Shown here: in pieces, positions 17,151 through 25,343 of the stretch
Numbering within the stretch: the stretch's first letter is position 1
Layout of the letters: each line of letters opens with the position of its first letter
NCBI GenBank assembly: GCA_017961575.1
Contig: JAGCXA010000060.1
Coordinates: 1-64,000, forward strand
Origin: Clostridia bacterium
Lineage (GTDB): Bacteria; Bacillota; Clostridia; Oscillospirales; CAG-272
Direction: 5' to 3'
Length of the DNA: 64,000 nt
Notes under the pieces: generated by a model
Databases searched by the model: none
Told to the model about the DNA's origin: nothing
Seen by the model: only the letters and a program-made list of their open reading frames with translations
Translations under genes and position numbers: made by a program

Positions 17151-17203
17151 CCGCCAACAACAGGGGCGCGCATCCTTGCGGTGCGCGCCCCTGTTGTTGG
17201 CGG
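17151..17203. repeat. Long palindrome overlapping the 3' end of tRNA-Ser(UGA)
   Basis: Perfect 22-bp arms (17151-17172 and 17182-17203) with a 9-base loop. The proximal arm includes the CCGCCA 3' end of the tRNA gene, so the distal arm is an inverted copy of that end. There is no U-tract. The same design follows tRNA-Ser(GCU) at 60047. Confidence 0.88.
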
Positions 17204-17286
17204 AGGGTGTGGGATTCGAACCCACGTGGGATTGCTCCCAAACGGTTTTCAAGACCGCATCGTTATGACCGCTTCGATAACCCTCC
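17198..17286 (-). tRNA. tRNA-Ser(UGA)
   Basis: 89-base serine tRNA on the minus strand: acceptor GGAGGGT pairs with ACCCTCC, discriminator G and an encoded CCA; D arm, an anticodon loop CTTGAAA giving UGA, a long variable arm (TTTGGGAGCAATCCCAC region) and the T loop GGTTCGAATCC. The long variable arm confirms a class II serine tRNA. Confidence 0.95.
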
Positions 17287-17435
17287 GGACGATGCGACCA
17301 ACGGTCGCCGGAGGGTATTATAGCATACTCCGCAAAAAAAAGCAAGGAGATGCGGCGGAAATCTTGCAGGGGATTGCCGAACGGGTCTTTCTGTTCCGCG
17401 TCGGCTTTTTTTCGCGTGAAAAAACCGAAAAAGTA

Positions 17436-17464
17436 TGGACAATCAGGAAAAAGTATTGTATAAT
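17436..17464 (+). promoter_or_regulatory. Promoter of the uronate cluster
   Basis: TGGACA (17436-17441), 17-bp spacer, TATAAT (17459-17464). AAAAAGTAT occurs twice, 20 bp apart (17428-17436 and 17448-17456), around the -35 box and could be a regulator site. The leader to the ATG at 17583 is about 110 bases. Confidence 0.78.
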
Positions 17465-17582
17465 GTATGCTGAACGAAAACGGCTTTCTTCGCGCGTCTG
17501 TTGTCCGGGAGTGTTCCCGGCGGGCGCGGGGACGCGGCGGGACTTCCCCGCCCGGAAGGCCGGACAGAAAGGAGACCGGCGG

Positions 17583-19211
17583 ATGCTGCATTTGACGGTC
17601 GTCGGACAAGACGGAACGGTGCGCTTCGAGGCGTCGGGCTACGAAATCGACGCGGTCTTCCCCGGCGAGTACGCCGAGGGGGACAAAATCAGGGTCACGA
17701 TGTCCGAAGGGGAGTTTATCGGGGTGCGACTTGACCCGACGATGGAGAGTTCGATCCTGCACGTACCGAAGCGGCGGTTCGAGTACGCGATCCCGTTCGG
17801 CGCGGAACGGAGCCGCGGGTATCATCCCGACGCATTCAAGGGATGCGAACACGCGATCCGGGTCTGGGAGCCGAGCGACGAGGAAGCGTACGGCTACCGC
17901 AATATCGCCCTGAACCCCTGCGACAGGCACGGGGTGGACAAGTACTTCCCGCACGCGAAGGCGAACTTCGTGACGCGCGAGGATCCCTGCTTTTTCGAGC
18001 GGAACGCCATCGACGGCGTGATCCGAAACGAGGGACACGGGAACTATCCTTACCATTCCTGGGCGGGCGGCGCGCGCGAAGACCTCGAATACACGCTGGA
18101 TTTCGGGTGCGACGTCGAGATCGACAAACTGGTCTTCTTTCTCCGCGCGGATTTCCCCCACGACACGTGGTGGAAGTCGGTCGACGTCACCTTCTCTGAC
18201 GGCGCGACCCTGACGGCGGAGTTCGAGGGGAAAGCCGAGGGACAGGAACTCGCCTTCCCGAAGAGGGTGACGAGAACCGTTTTCCTCCACGATTTCAAAC
18301 AGGTATCTACCCCGCTCTCGTGGGCGGCGCTGACACAAATTCAGGTATTCGGAAGTTATATCAAAAAGGAGATAAAACAAATGGAAGTTCGTCAGGCATC
18401 CAACGCGAAAGACGTGAAACACTACACGACCGAGCGGTTAAGAGAGGAGTTTCACATCGCGAACCTCTTTACCAAGGACAATATCCGGATGGTTTACAGC
18501 CACATCGACCGGATCATCACGGCGGGTCTGATGCCCGTGTTCCAGACGCTGAAACTCGTGGGCGGCAAGGAACTCGCCTCGGAGTATTTCCTGGAACGGC
18601 GCGAGATGGGCTGCATCAACATCGGCGGCAAAGGGATCATCACGGTCGACGGGACCGAGTACGAGATGAACCCCCGCGACGGCATCTATATCGGGCGCGG
18701 CAACAAGGAGATCACCTTCAAGAGCTGTGATCCTGATGCGCCGGCGAAGTTCTACGTTTCCTCCTGCCCCGCGCACACGTCCTACCCGATCAAAAAGATC
18801 GACATCACGAAGGCGAAGAAGGTTCCCTGCGGATCGGTCGAGGAGTGCAACAAGCGGGTCATCAACCAGTACATCCACCCCGAGGTCATGCAGTCCTGCC
18901 AACTCGCGATGGGTCTGACCCAGCTGGAGCCCGGCTCGAACTGGAACACGATGCCCTGCCACACCCACGACCGTCGGATGGAAGTCTACCTCTACCTCGA
19001 TATGGGCGAAAACGACGTGGTCTTCCACATGATGGGCGAGCCGACGGAGACGCGGCACATCATCATGCACAACGAGGAAGCCGTCATCAGCCCGTCCTGG
19101 TCGATCCACTCGGGCGTCGGCACGCGCGCCTACTCCTTCATCTGGGCGATGTGCGGCGAGAACCAGGAATTCACCGATATGGACTTCATTGAGACGCGGG
19201 ATCTGCTCTGA
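17583..19211 (+). CDS. kduI: Galactose-binding-like domain fused in frame to 5-keto-4-deoxyuronate isomerase
   Basis: One open frame of 542 residues. Residues 267-542 are a complete KduI, which converts 5-keto-4-deoxyuronate to 3-deoxy-D-glycero-2,5-hexodiulosonate: YFLERREMGCINIGG, the metal ligands in MPCHTHDRRMEVY and WSIHSGVG, and the normal length of about 276. Residues 1-266 are a separate domain with a run of RNIALNPCD, NAIDGV, HSWAG and RADFPHDTWWKS motifs that suggests a beta-sandwich carbohydrate-binding fold; I do not recognise the family. A strong binding site, AAAAAGGAGATAAAACAA, stands before the internal ATG at 18381, so a free KduI is probably made as well. No stop separates the parts. 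Confidence 0.85.
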   Translation: MLHLTVVGQDGTVRFEASGYEIDAVFPGEYAEGDKIRVTMSEGEFIGVRLDPTMESSILHVPKRRFEYAIPFGAERSRGYHPDAFKGCEHAIRVWEPSDEEAYGYRNIALNPCDRHGVDKYFPHAKANFVTREDPCFFERNAIDGVIRNEGHGNYPYHSWAGGAREDLEYTLDFGCDVEIDKLVFFLRADFPHDTWWKSVDVTFSDGATLTAEFEGKAEGQELAFPKRVTRTVFLHDFKQVSTPLSWAALTQIQVFGSYIKKEIKQMEVRQASNAKDVKHYTTERLREEFHIANLFTKDNIRMVYSHIDRIITAGLMPVFQTLKLVGGKELASEYFLERREMGCINIGGKGIITVDGTEYEMNPRDGIYIGRGNKEITFKSCDPDAPAKFYVSSCPAHTSYPIKKIDITKAKKVPCGSVEECNKRVINQYIHPEVMQSCQLAMGLTQLEPGSNWNTMPCHTHDRRMEVYLYLDMGENDVVFHMMGEPTETRHIIMHNEEAVISPSWSIHSGVGTRAYSFIWAMCGENQEFTDMDFIETRDLL

Positions 19212-19234
19212 TCCCGGCGAAAGGAGATACGAAA

Positions 19235-20029
19235 ATGAGTGATATGTTCAGTCTGAAAGGCAAGATCGCCCTCATCACCGGCGCGTCCTACGGGATCGGC
19301 TACGCCATCGCGAAAGCGTACGCGGCGGCGGGCGCCACCATCGTTTTCAACGACATCAAACAGGAACTGGTCGACCGTGGGCTCGCCGCCTACAAAGCCG
19401 ACGGGATCGAAGCGCACGGCTACGTCTGCGACGTCACCGACGAGGACGCGGTCAACGCCTTCGTCGCGCAGGTCGAGCGTGAGATCGGCGTGATCGACGT
19501 CCTCGTGAACAACGCCGGCATCATCAAGCGCATCCCGATGTGCGAGATGACCGCCAAGGAGTTCCGGCAGGTGATCGACGTCGACCTGAACGCCCCCTTC
19601 ATCGTCTCGAAAGCCGTCATTCCCTCGATGGTGAAGAAGGGACACGGCAAGATCATCAACATCTGCTCGATGATGAGCGAACTGGGCCGCGAGACCGTCT
19701 CCGCCTACGCCGCGGCGAAGGGCGGACTCAAAATGCTGACCCGGAACATCTGCTCCGAGTTCGGCGGCGCGAACATCCAATGCAACGGCATCGGTCCCGG
19801 CTACATCGCGACCCCGCAGACCGCTCCCCTGCGCGAGCGGCAGCCCGACGGATCGCGTCACCCCTTCGACGCCTTCATCGTCGCGAAGACCCCGGCGGCG
19901 CGCTGGGGGACGCCCGAAGACCTGATGGGTCCCGCCGTCTTCCTCGCCTCCGACGCCTCGAACTTCGTGAACGGACACATCCTCTACGTCGACGGCGGCA
20001 TCCTCGCCTATATCGGCAAACAGCCGTAA
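19235..20029 (+). CDS. kduD: KduD-like 2-deoxy-D-gluconate/diketo-uronate dehydrogenase (SDR)
   Basis: 264-residue classical SDR: ITGASYGIGYAIAKAYA cofactor loop, NNAGI, ICSMMSELG and catalytic SAYAAAKGG, with C-terminal FVNGHILYVDGG. Following kduI by 23 bases with an AAAGGAG site, it most likely reduces 3-deoxy-2,5-hexodiulosonate to 2-keto-3-deoxygluconate. Gluconate 5-dehydrogenases are close relatives, so the assignment rests partly on context. Confidence 0.88.
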   Translation: MSDMFSLKGKIALITGASYGIGYAIAKAYAAAGATIVFNDIKQELVDRGLAAYKADGIEAHGYVCDVTDEDAVNAFVAQVEREIGVIDVLVNNAGIIKRIPMCEMTAKEFRQVIDVDLNAPFIVSKAVIPSMVKKGHGKIINICSMMSELGRETVSAYAAAKGGLKMLTRNICSEFGGANIQCNGIGPGYIATPQTAPLRERQPDGSRHPFDAFIVAKTPAARWGTPEDLMGPAVFLASDASNFVNGHILYVDGGILAYIGKQP

Positions 20030-20049
20030 AAGCGGACGGAGAAATACGA

Positions 20050-21246
20050 ATGAAGAACGTCGAAACACAGCTCCGTGAGAACCGGGCGTGGGCGGAGGAG
20101 GTCTTCTCGAAGATCGACCGGAAATACAACGCCGTCACGCTCCGTTCGCGGGACAAACTTCCCTACGGGGTGGACGAAAACGGGATCCATATCGACACGA
20201 TCGAGCGTAATCGCCGTTCCTGGTGGACCAACGGCTTCTGGGGCGGGCTGAACTGGATCCTCTACGCCTACACGAAGAACGAGGAGTACAAAACGACGGC
20301 GAAACGGAGCGAGGAACTGCTCCGTCCGGTCGCCGACGAGTACGGACGGCTGGATCACGACGTCGGGTTCGTGTGGCATATGACCTTCGGCGCCGACTAC
20401 CGCCTGACCGGCGACAAGACGGCGAAGAATATCGACCTCTATATGGCGGCGTTGCTCGCCTCCCGGTTCGTTCTCGCGTCGAAGGTCCCCGGCGGATTCA
20501 TCCGCGCGTGGAACGGCAAGCGCGGCACCGACTGGAACAACTACGACCGCACGATCATCGACTGTATGATGAATCTGCCCCTGCTCTACTGGGCGTCGGA
20601 CGTGACCGACGACGACCGCTTCGCGCGCATCGCGCGGGCGCACGCCGACGTTTCGCTCCGCGACCATCTTCGCGAGGACGGGTCGGTCAACCACATCGTG
20701 GATCACGACCGCGAGACCGGCGCGCTGAAAGAGACCTTCGCCGGACAGGGATACTCCGTCGGCTCGTCGTGGTCGCGCGGCTGCTCCTGGGCGGTCTACG
20801 GCTTCGCGCTCTCCTACCGGCACACAGGCGAGGAGCGCTATCTCGAAGCGGCGAAACGCGCGGCGGATTACTTCATCGACTGCGTGAAGGGCGACTGGCT
20901 TCCCCGCGTGGATTTCCGCGCGCCGGAAGAACCCGTGCTCTACGACTCGACCGCGGGCGCCTGCGCCGCGTGCGGGTTGATCGAACTTGCGAAGATCCTG
21001 CCCGAAGGCGAGGGCGAAAAGTATCTTGACGCCGCCCTGCACCTGCTTCGCGCGATGGAAGAAAAGTTCTGCGACTTCGACCCCGCAAACGACCATCTGC
21101 TCGACTACGGCACCGAACGCTACCCCGCCGAGATCTCGCCCGAGGGATACAAGAAAGCCGGGGTGCATATGTCGATCATCTACGGCGACTACTTCTACGT
21201 CGAGGCGATCCTGAAACTCCTCGGCGCCGAGTTCGACCCGTGGTAA
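20050..21246 (+). CDS. ugl: Unsaturated glucuronyl/galacturonyl hydrolase (GH88)
   Basis: 398-residue cytoplasmic enzyme, no signal peptide. It cleaves the unsaturated uronic acid from the non-reducing end of disaccharides made by polysaccharide lyases. The alpha/alpha toroid motifs WTNGFWGGLNWILY, DHDVGFVWHMTFGADYRLTG, NYDRTIIDCMMNLPLLYWAS (with the catalytic Asp preceding CMMN) and SSWSRGCSWAVYGFALSYRHT are all present. Its product is the substrate of KduI, so kduI-kduD-ugl form a coherent path. GH105 enzymes are more distant relatives; GH88 fits better. Confidence 0.92.
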   Translation: MKNVETQLRENRAWAEEVFSKIDRKYNAVTLRSRDKLPYGVDENGIHIDTIERNRRSWWTNGFWGGLNWILYAYTKNEEYKTTAKRSEELLRPVADEYGRLDHDVGFVWHMTFGADYRLTGDKTAKNIDLYMAALLASRFVLASKVPGGFIRAWNGKRGTDWNNYDRTIIDCMMNLPLLYWASDVTDDDRFARIARAHADVSLRDHLREDGSVNHIVDHDRETGALKETFAGQGYSVGSSWSRGCSWAVYGFALSYRHTGEERYLEAAKRAADYFIDCVKGDWLPRVDFRAPEEPVLYDSTAGACAACGLIELAKILPEGEGEKYLDAALHLLRAMEEKFCDFDPANDHLLDYGTERYPAEISPEGYKKAGVHMSIIYGDYFYVEAILKLLGAEFDPW

Positions 21247-21284
21247 AAAGCGACCCCGAAAACCGAAACGCAAACCCGTCAAAC

Positions 21285-21309
21285 CGCCGCGGGCAGACCG
21301 TCCGCGGCG
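21285..21309 (+). other. Intergenic hairpin between ugl and the ABC genes
   Basis: CGCCGCGG (21285-21292) pairs with CCGCGGCG (21302-21309). There is no U-tract, so it is more likely an mRNA stability or processing hairpin than a terminator. Confidence 0.5.
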
Positions 21310-21351
21310 ACCGTATGAAAAAACCGACTTTACGATCAAGGAGACAACACA

Positions 21352-22086
21352 ATGGCAAACAACGGAAACGCCGAAATTCTCGTTATCAACCATCTGACGA
21401 AGAGTTACGGTGAAAAGAAGGCGGTGGACGATCTCTCGCTCTCGATCAAGGCGGGCGAGATCTACGGCTTCATCGGTCACAACGGCGCGGGGAAAACCAC
21501 GACCCTGAAAAGCGCGGTCGGCATCCTTGCCTTCGACGAAGGGGAGATCCTTGTCAACGGCGTCTCGGTGCTCGAAGACCCGATCGCAGTCAAACGGCAG
21601 ATCGCCTATATCCCCGACAACCCCGAACTCTACGGGTATATGACCGGGATCAAGTACCTGAACTTCATCGCCGATATTTTCCGCGTTCCCTCGGACGTCC
21701 GCGAGGAGCGGATCCACCGCTACGCCGAGGCGTTCGGGCTAACCGCCGATCTCGGACAGGCGATCTCGTCCTACTCGCACGGGATGAAGCAGAAACTCGC
21801 CGTCATCTCGGCGTGGATCCACGCCCCCAAACTCATCATTATGGACGAACCCTTCGTCGGGCTCGATCCGAAGGCGTCGCATACGCTGAAAGAAATGATG
21901 CGCGAACTCTGCGACGAGGGCGGCGCGATCTTCTTCTCGACCCACGTGCTGGAAGTCGCCGAAAAACTCTGCGACAAGGTGGCGATCATCAAGGGCGGCA
22001 AACTGATCCGCTCGGGCACGATGGAGGAAGTCAAGGGCGACGAATCGCTCGAATCGGCGTTCCTCGAACTGGAAGAGGACGCCTGA
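21352..22086 (+). CDS. ABC transporter ATP-binding protein
   Basis: 244-residue ATPase of the ABC-2 exporter type. Walker A is GHNGAGKTTT, the signature is SSYSHGMKQKLAV, Walker B is LIIMDEPFVGLDP and the switch histidine is in FFSTHVLE. The start follows AAGGAGACAACACA. It pairs with the permease 13 bases downstream. Export of an unknown substrate; nothing in the pair itself points to sugars, and ABC importers of oligouronides would look different. Confidence 0.93.
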   Translation: MANNGNAEILVINHLTKSYGEKKAVDDLSLSIKAGEIYGFIGHNGAGKTTTLKSAVGILAFDEGEILVNGVSVLEDPIAVKRQIAYIPDNPELYGYMTGIKYLNFIADIFRVPSDVREERIHRYAEAFGLTADLGQAISSYSHGMKQKLAVISAWIHAPKLIIMDEPFVGLDPKASHTLKEMMRELCDEGGAIFFSTHVLEVAEKLCDKVAIIKGGKLIRSGTMEEVKGDESLESAFLELEEDA

Positions 22087-22099
22087 GGAGGGTTTTACG

Positions 22100-23704
22100 A
22101 TGCTGAAAATCCTTCTGAAAAAACAGATGCTCGAGAGTTTCCGGGGATTCTTCGTCAATCAGAAGAAGAATCTCGCCCGCTCCGGGCAGGTCACCCTCGC
22201 CCTGATCCTGCTCTACGCGGCTCTGCTCCTCGGCGTGATCGGCGGGCTGGTCGGATTTCTCTCCTACTCGCTCTGCGGTCCGTTCGCGGGCGCCGGTCTG
22301 CTCTGGCTCTACTACGCCATTCTCTCGATGATCGCGGTCGTGCTCGGCGTGTTCGGCAGCGTGTTCAACACCTTCGCCGGACTCTACCGGGGAAAGGACA
22401 ACGACCTGCTTCTCTCGCTCCCGATCCCGGTGCGCTATATCCTCTTTTCCCGCCTGCTCGGGGTCTATCTGATGGGGCTGATGTTCTCCGCCGTCGTTCT
22501 GATCCCGGGGTACGTCGTTCGTATGATCTTCGGGGGCTTTTCGGTCCCGGCGCTCTTCGGCGGGCTGCTCCTGACCCTTTTGGTTTCGCTCGTGGTTTTC
22601 GTCCTTTCCTGCCTGCTCGGCTGGGTGGTCGCGAAAATCAGCGCGAAACTGAAAAACAGAAGTTTCGTAACGGTTTTCCTCGCGCTGGCGTTCATTGCGC
22701 TCTACTACTTCGTCTACTTCAAGGGGCTGGACGTCATCAACAATATGATCGCGAACCCCGAGGGGATCAACGCCGACGCGATCAAGGGAAAAGCGTACGT
22801 CTTCTACCTGCTCGGGCAGGTCGGAGAGGGACGGCTGCTCCCGTGCCTTCTCACGTCTCTCGCGGTCTTCGCCGCCGTCGCGCTGACCTACTTCGTGCTT
22901 GACCGCACCTTCCTCTCGATCGCGACGACCACGGCATCCGCCTCCAAGAAGGCGTACCGGGAGAAGCGGGTCGCGATGCGTCCGCTCTGGCTGACCGCGC
23001 TTTCCCGCGAGGTGAAACGCTTCACCTCCAACGCCGGTTATATGCTGAACACCGGGCTTTCGACGATCCTCTGCCCCGCTCTCGGAGTCTTCCTTCTCGT
23101 GAAGGGCGGCAGTTTCGCCGAGTCGCTGCTCGGGATCGAGGGGGCGTCCCCCGATCTGATCGCGCTTGCCGTCGCGGCGGTGATCTGTTTCGCCGCCTCG
23201 ATGAACACGATCGCCGCGCCGTCGGTATCGCTTGAGGGCGCGGGGATCGACGTGATCCGCTCGCTCCCCGTGAAAACCAAGACCGTCCTGCTTGCCAAAG
23301 CCGGAAATCACCTGCTTTTCACCCTGCCGGCGGTTCTTCTGACCTCGCTTCTCTCGGTGATCGCCCTCCGCGCTGTCGTGACTCCGACGGGCGCGATCTT
23401 CCTCTTCGTGATCCCCGTTCTGTTCACCTGCTTTACGGCGTTCTACGACCTGACGATGAATCTGCTGATGCCGAATCTGCATTGGACGAGCGAGATGTCG
23501 GTCATCAAGCAGGGGACGGGCATGCTCATCACGGTCTTCTCGGGTCTGGTGTTCCCGATCCTGATGCTCGTCGCGATACTCGTCCTGCCCTTCCCCGCGC
23601 TCGCGACCGGTCTGATCCTTTCGGCGGTGCTTCTCGCCGCGGCGGTCAGTCTCCGATTCGCCGTCACGACCTGGGGCGTCAGGGTATTCGACGGCTTGAG
23701 TTGA
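22100..23704 (+). CDS. ABC-2-type permease
   Basis: 534-residue polytopic membrane protein with about twelve hydrophobic segments, for example VTLALILLYAALLLGVIGGLVGF and the C-terminal block around residues 440-520. Early residues contain RGKDNDLLLSLPIP, a cytoplasmic motif common in this permease type. It is the membrane partner of the ATPase encoded immediately upstream. Substrate unknown. Confidence 0.85.
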   Translation: MLKILLKKQMLESFRGFFVNQKKNLARSGQVTLALILLYAALLLGVIGGLVGFLSYSLCGPFAGAGLLWLYYAILSMIAVVLGVFGSVFNTFAGLYRGKDNDLLLSLPIPVRYILFSRLLGVYLMGLMFSAVVLIPGYVVRMIFGGFSVPALFGGLLLTLLVSLVVFVLSCLLGWVVAKISAKLKNRSFVTVFLALAFIALYYFVYFKGLDVINNMIANPEGINADAIKGKAYVFYLLGQVGEGRLLPCLLTSLAVFAAVALTYFVLDRTFLSIATTTASASKKAYREKRVAMRPLWLTALSREVKRFTSNAGYMLNTGLSTILCPALGVFLLVKGGSFAESLLGIEGASPDLIALAVAAVICFAASMNTIAAPSVSLEGAGIDVIRSLPVKTKTVLLAKAGNHLLFTLPAVLLTSLLSVIALRAVVTPTGAIFLFVIPVLFTCFTAFYDLTMNLLMPNLHWTSEMSVIKQGTGMLITVFSGLVFPILMLVAILVLPFPALATGLILSAVLLAAAVSLRFAVTTWGVRVFDGLS

Positions 23705-23727
23705 CCCAACCGAAAACGACGAAAAAA

Positions 23728-23772
23728 ATCCGGGGTTTCCCAAACGGGATTCCCCGGATCTTTTTCTTTTTC
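23728..23772. terminator. Bidirectional terminator between ABC permease and Mrr-like gene
   Basis: ATCCGGGG (23728-23735) pairs with CCCCGGAT (23752-23759), with additional TTCCC/GGGAT pairing inside; TCTTTTTCTTTTT follows on the plus strand and TTTTTTTCG on the minus strand. Confidence 0.88.
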
Positions 23773-23775
23773 GGT

Positions 23776-25137
23776 TCAGCCGAAGAGTTCGGGATCGACC
23801 GAAAGCGCGCCGTTCTCCCCCGGAACCAGCCCGATACCGAGCCGCGAGGCGAGCGCGAAGAGTTTGTACTTGTCGACCGCGGCAAGGTCGGGATGGGAAC
23901 GGACGAAGGTCACGGCGTCGGTCGTGAAGGTCGAAGTCGTAACGAAAAGACCCCGATCGGCTTTTTCCGCCGCCATCACGCCGTAGAACTCGCGGAGTTC
24001 TTTTAAGGTGACCTGACCCGACGAGCGGGTCTTCGCCTGCAACAGCACGACGTTTCCGAGCCCGAGTTCGTCGACGGTTTGCAGGATCACGTCGACGCCC
24101 TTATCGTCCGAGCCGTCGACGACGTAGCGGCCGCAGACGGTCAGTCCGTGCGAGCGGAAATACCCCTCGAAGAGCCGCGCGACGTACTCGGTGAAAAAGC
24201 CGCCGCCCGCCGCGTTGATCCGCTCGGCGAAGCGGTTCTCGTTCAAAACGAGACGGGAAAGCCCCTTCTTCGCTTCGGTCTCGGCTTTGCGCGCCGATTT
24301 CGTCCCTTTGCCGATCCGCTTCACCGCCACCTGCGGGAGCGGAGCGGGTTTTTCCTGCGCGCCTCCCTCTTGTTTCGGGGGCTGCGGCGCGGGCGTTTTT
24401 TCGGGGGACGACGGCGTCGCGCTCCCCTCCGCCGGGGTCTCCCCGGCTTTCGCTTTGCGGTAGCCCTCGCTCTTATCGAAGAGGACTTTCCCGCTCTTTT
24501 TCTGCTCCATCAGGCATTGGATCACAAGTCCGCGGACTCCGTTGACCTGCTCTCCCGAAACTCCGAAAAACGCGACGGCGGCTCCGACGAGCGTTTCTTC
24601 CTTTTTTGCCGCGTCCTCTTGCAGGGCGTCAGCCAAAAAGTCGTTCATCTGCTTCGCCTTCGGCATTCTGACGGTCGGACGCGCCTCCTCCCGCTTCGCT
24701 TCCGCGGGCGCTGTCCCGGGAGCGTCGGCGGCGGGGGTTTTCGCCTCTTTGACGGCGGTATCGGTCGTGTCGGATCCGGGCGCGGAGGGGATCGAACCGT
24801 TTATTTCGGTTTCCCGCTCCTTTTCGGGGGACTCCGGAAGCGCGTCGGAAGGGGTCGCGGCGTCAGCCGTCTCCTCCCTGCCCTTCTCTTTTTCGTCTCC
24901 CGTCTTTCGGGTGGCGATCCGCTTTGCGGTCGTCAACTCTCCCGATGCCTGCATCTGCGATACGATGCGACGGATGCTGTCCTTCAAGCGCTGCGTTTCC
25001 TTTTCGTCAGCGTCGTTTTCCGCGAGTTTCCCGTAACATGCCTGCCGGAGCGCGCGTTCGGTCCATTCGGTCTTCTCGGTTTGGAGTTCGAGGAGCGCCG
25101 CCCGGATCTTTTGCGTCCTGCCGGTTTCTTTCGGCAT
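23776..25137 (-). CDS. Mrr-like restriction endonuclease-fold protein with winged-helix N-terminus
   Basis: 453 residues. Residues 1-80 look like a winged-helix DNA-binding unit (RALRQACYGKLAENDADEK..., RLKDSIRRIVSQM). A long charged, low-complexity Pro/Ala/Glu/Lys stretch follows (about 85-190), a second helical unit (~195-260), another flexible stretch, and a C-terminal Mrr_cat PD-(D/E)xK domain with DDKGVDVILQ, VVLLQAKTRSSGQVT and GLFVTTSTFTTDA. Mrr-type enzymes cut modified DNA. No methyltransferase is adjacent. The start is fixed by AAAGGAGG before the ATG at 25137. Nuclease activity is inferred from motifs. Confidence 0.82.
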   Translation of the reverse strand: MPKETGRTQKIRAALLELQTEKTEWTERALRQACYGKLAENDADEKETQRLKDSIRRIVSQMQASGELTTAKRIATRKTGDEKEKGREETADAATPSDALPESPEKERETEINGSIPSAPGSDTTDTAVKEAKTPAADAPGTAPAEAKREEARPTVRMPKAKQMNDFLADALQEDAAKKEETLVGAAVAFFGVSGEQVNGVRGLVIQCLMEQKKSGKVLFDKSEGYRKAKAGETPAEGSATPSSPEKTPAPQPPKQEGGAQEKPAPLPQVAVKRIGKGTKSARKAETEAKKGLSRLVLNENRFAERINAAGGGFFTEYVARLFEGYFRSHGLTVCGRYVVDGSDDKGVDVILQTVDELGLGNVVLLQAKTRSSGQVTLKELREFYGVMAAEKADRGLFVTTSTFTTDAVTFVRSHPDLAAVDKYKLFALASRLGIGLVPGENGALSVDPELFG

Positions 25138-25180
25138 AAAAATACCTCCTTTATTCGATTTTCGGGTAAACTGCGGAACC

Positions 25181-25209
25181 ATTGTAGCACGAAACCGACG
25201 GCTTGTCAA
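25181..25209 (-). promoter_or_regulatory. Promoter of the Mrr-like gene
   Basis: Minus strand TTGACA (25209-25204), 17-bp spacer, TACAAT (25186-25181). Confidence 0.87.
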
Positions 25210-25273
25210 GCGAAAAGCGCGCGCGGAGGGCGGCGCGGAACGGGACAAAGAACGGATTTTTTCGTCACGGCTC

Positions 25274-25302
25274 TTGTTTTTTCTTCTTCGGTATTGTATA
25301 AT
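25274..25302 (+). promoter_or_regulatory. Promoter of the secreted phosphoesterase gene
   Basis: TTGTTT (25274-25279), 17-bp spacer, TATAAT (25297-25302), about 40 bases before the ATG at 25344. Confidence 0.8.
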
Positions 25303-25343
25303 TAAAAATCTAAGACATACAAAAAACCGAAAAGGAGAGTCCT

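Noticed and set aside
17204..17582. Longer N-terminus for the KduI fusion
   Set aside because: The frame is open further upstream, but it runs across the tRNA gene and promoter; AAAGGAG marks the ATG at 17583.
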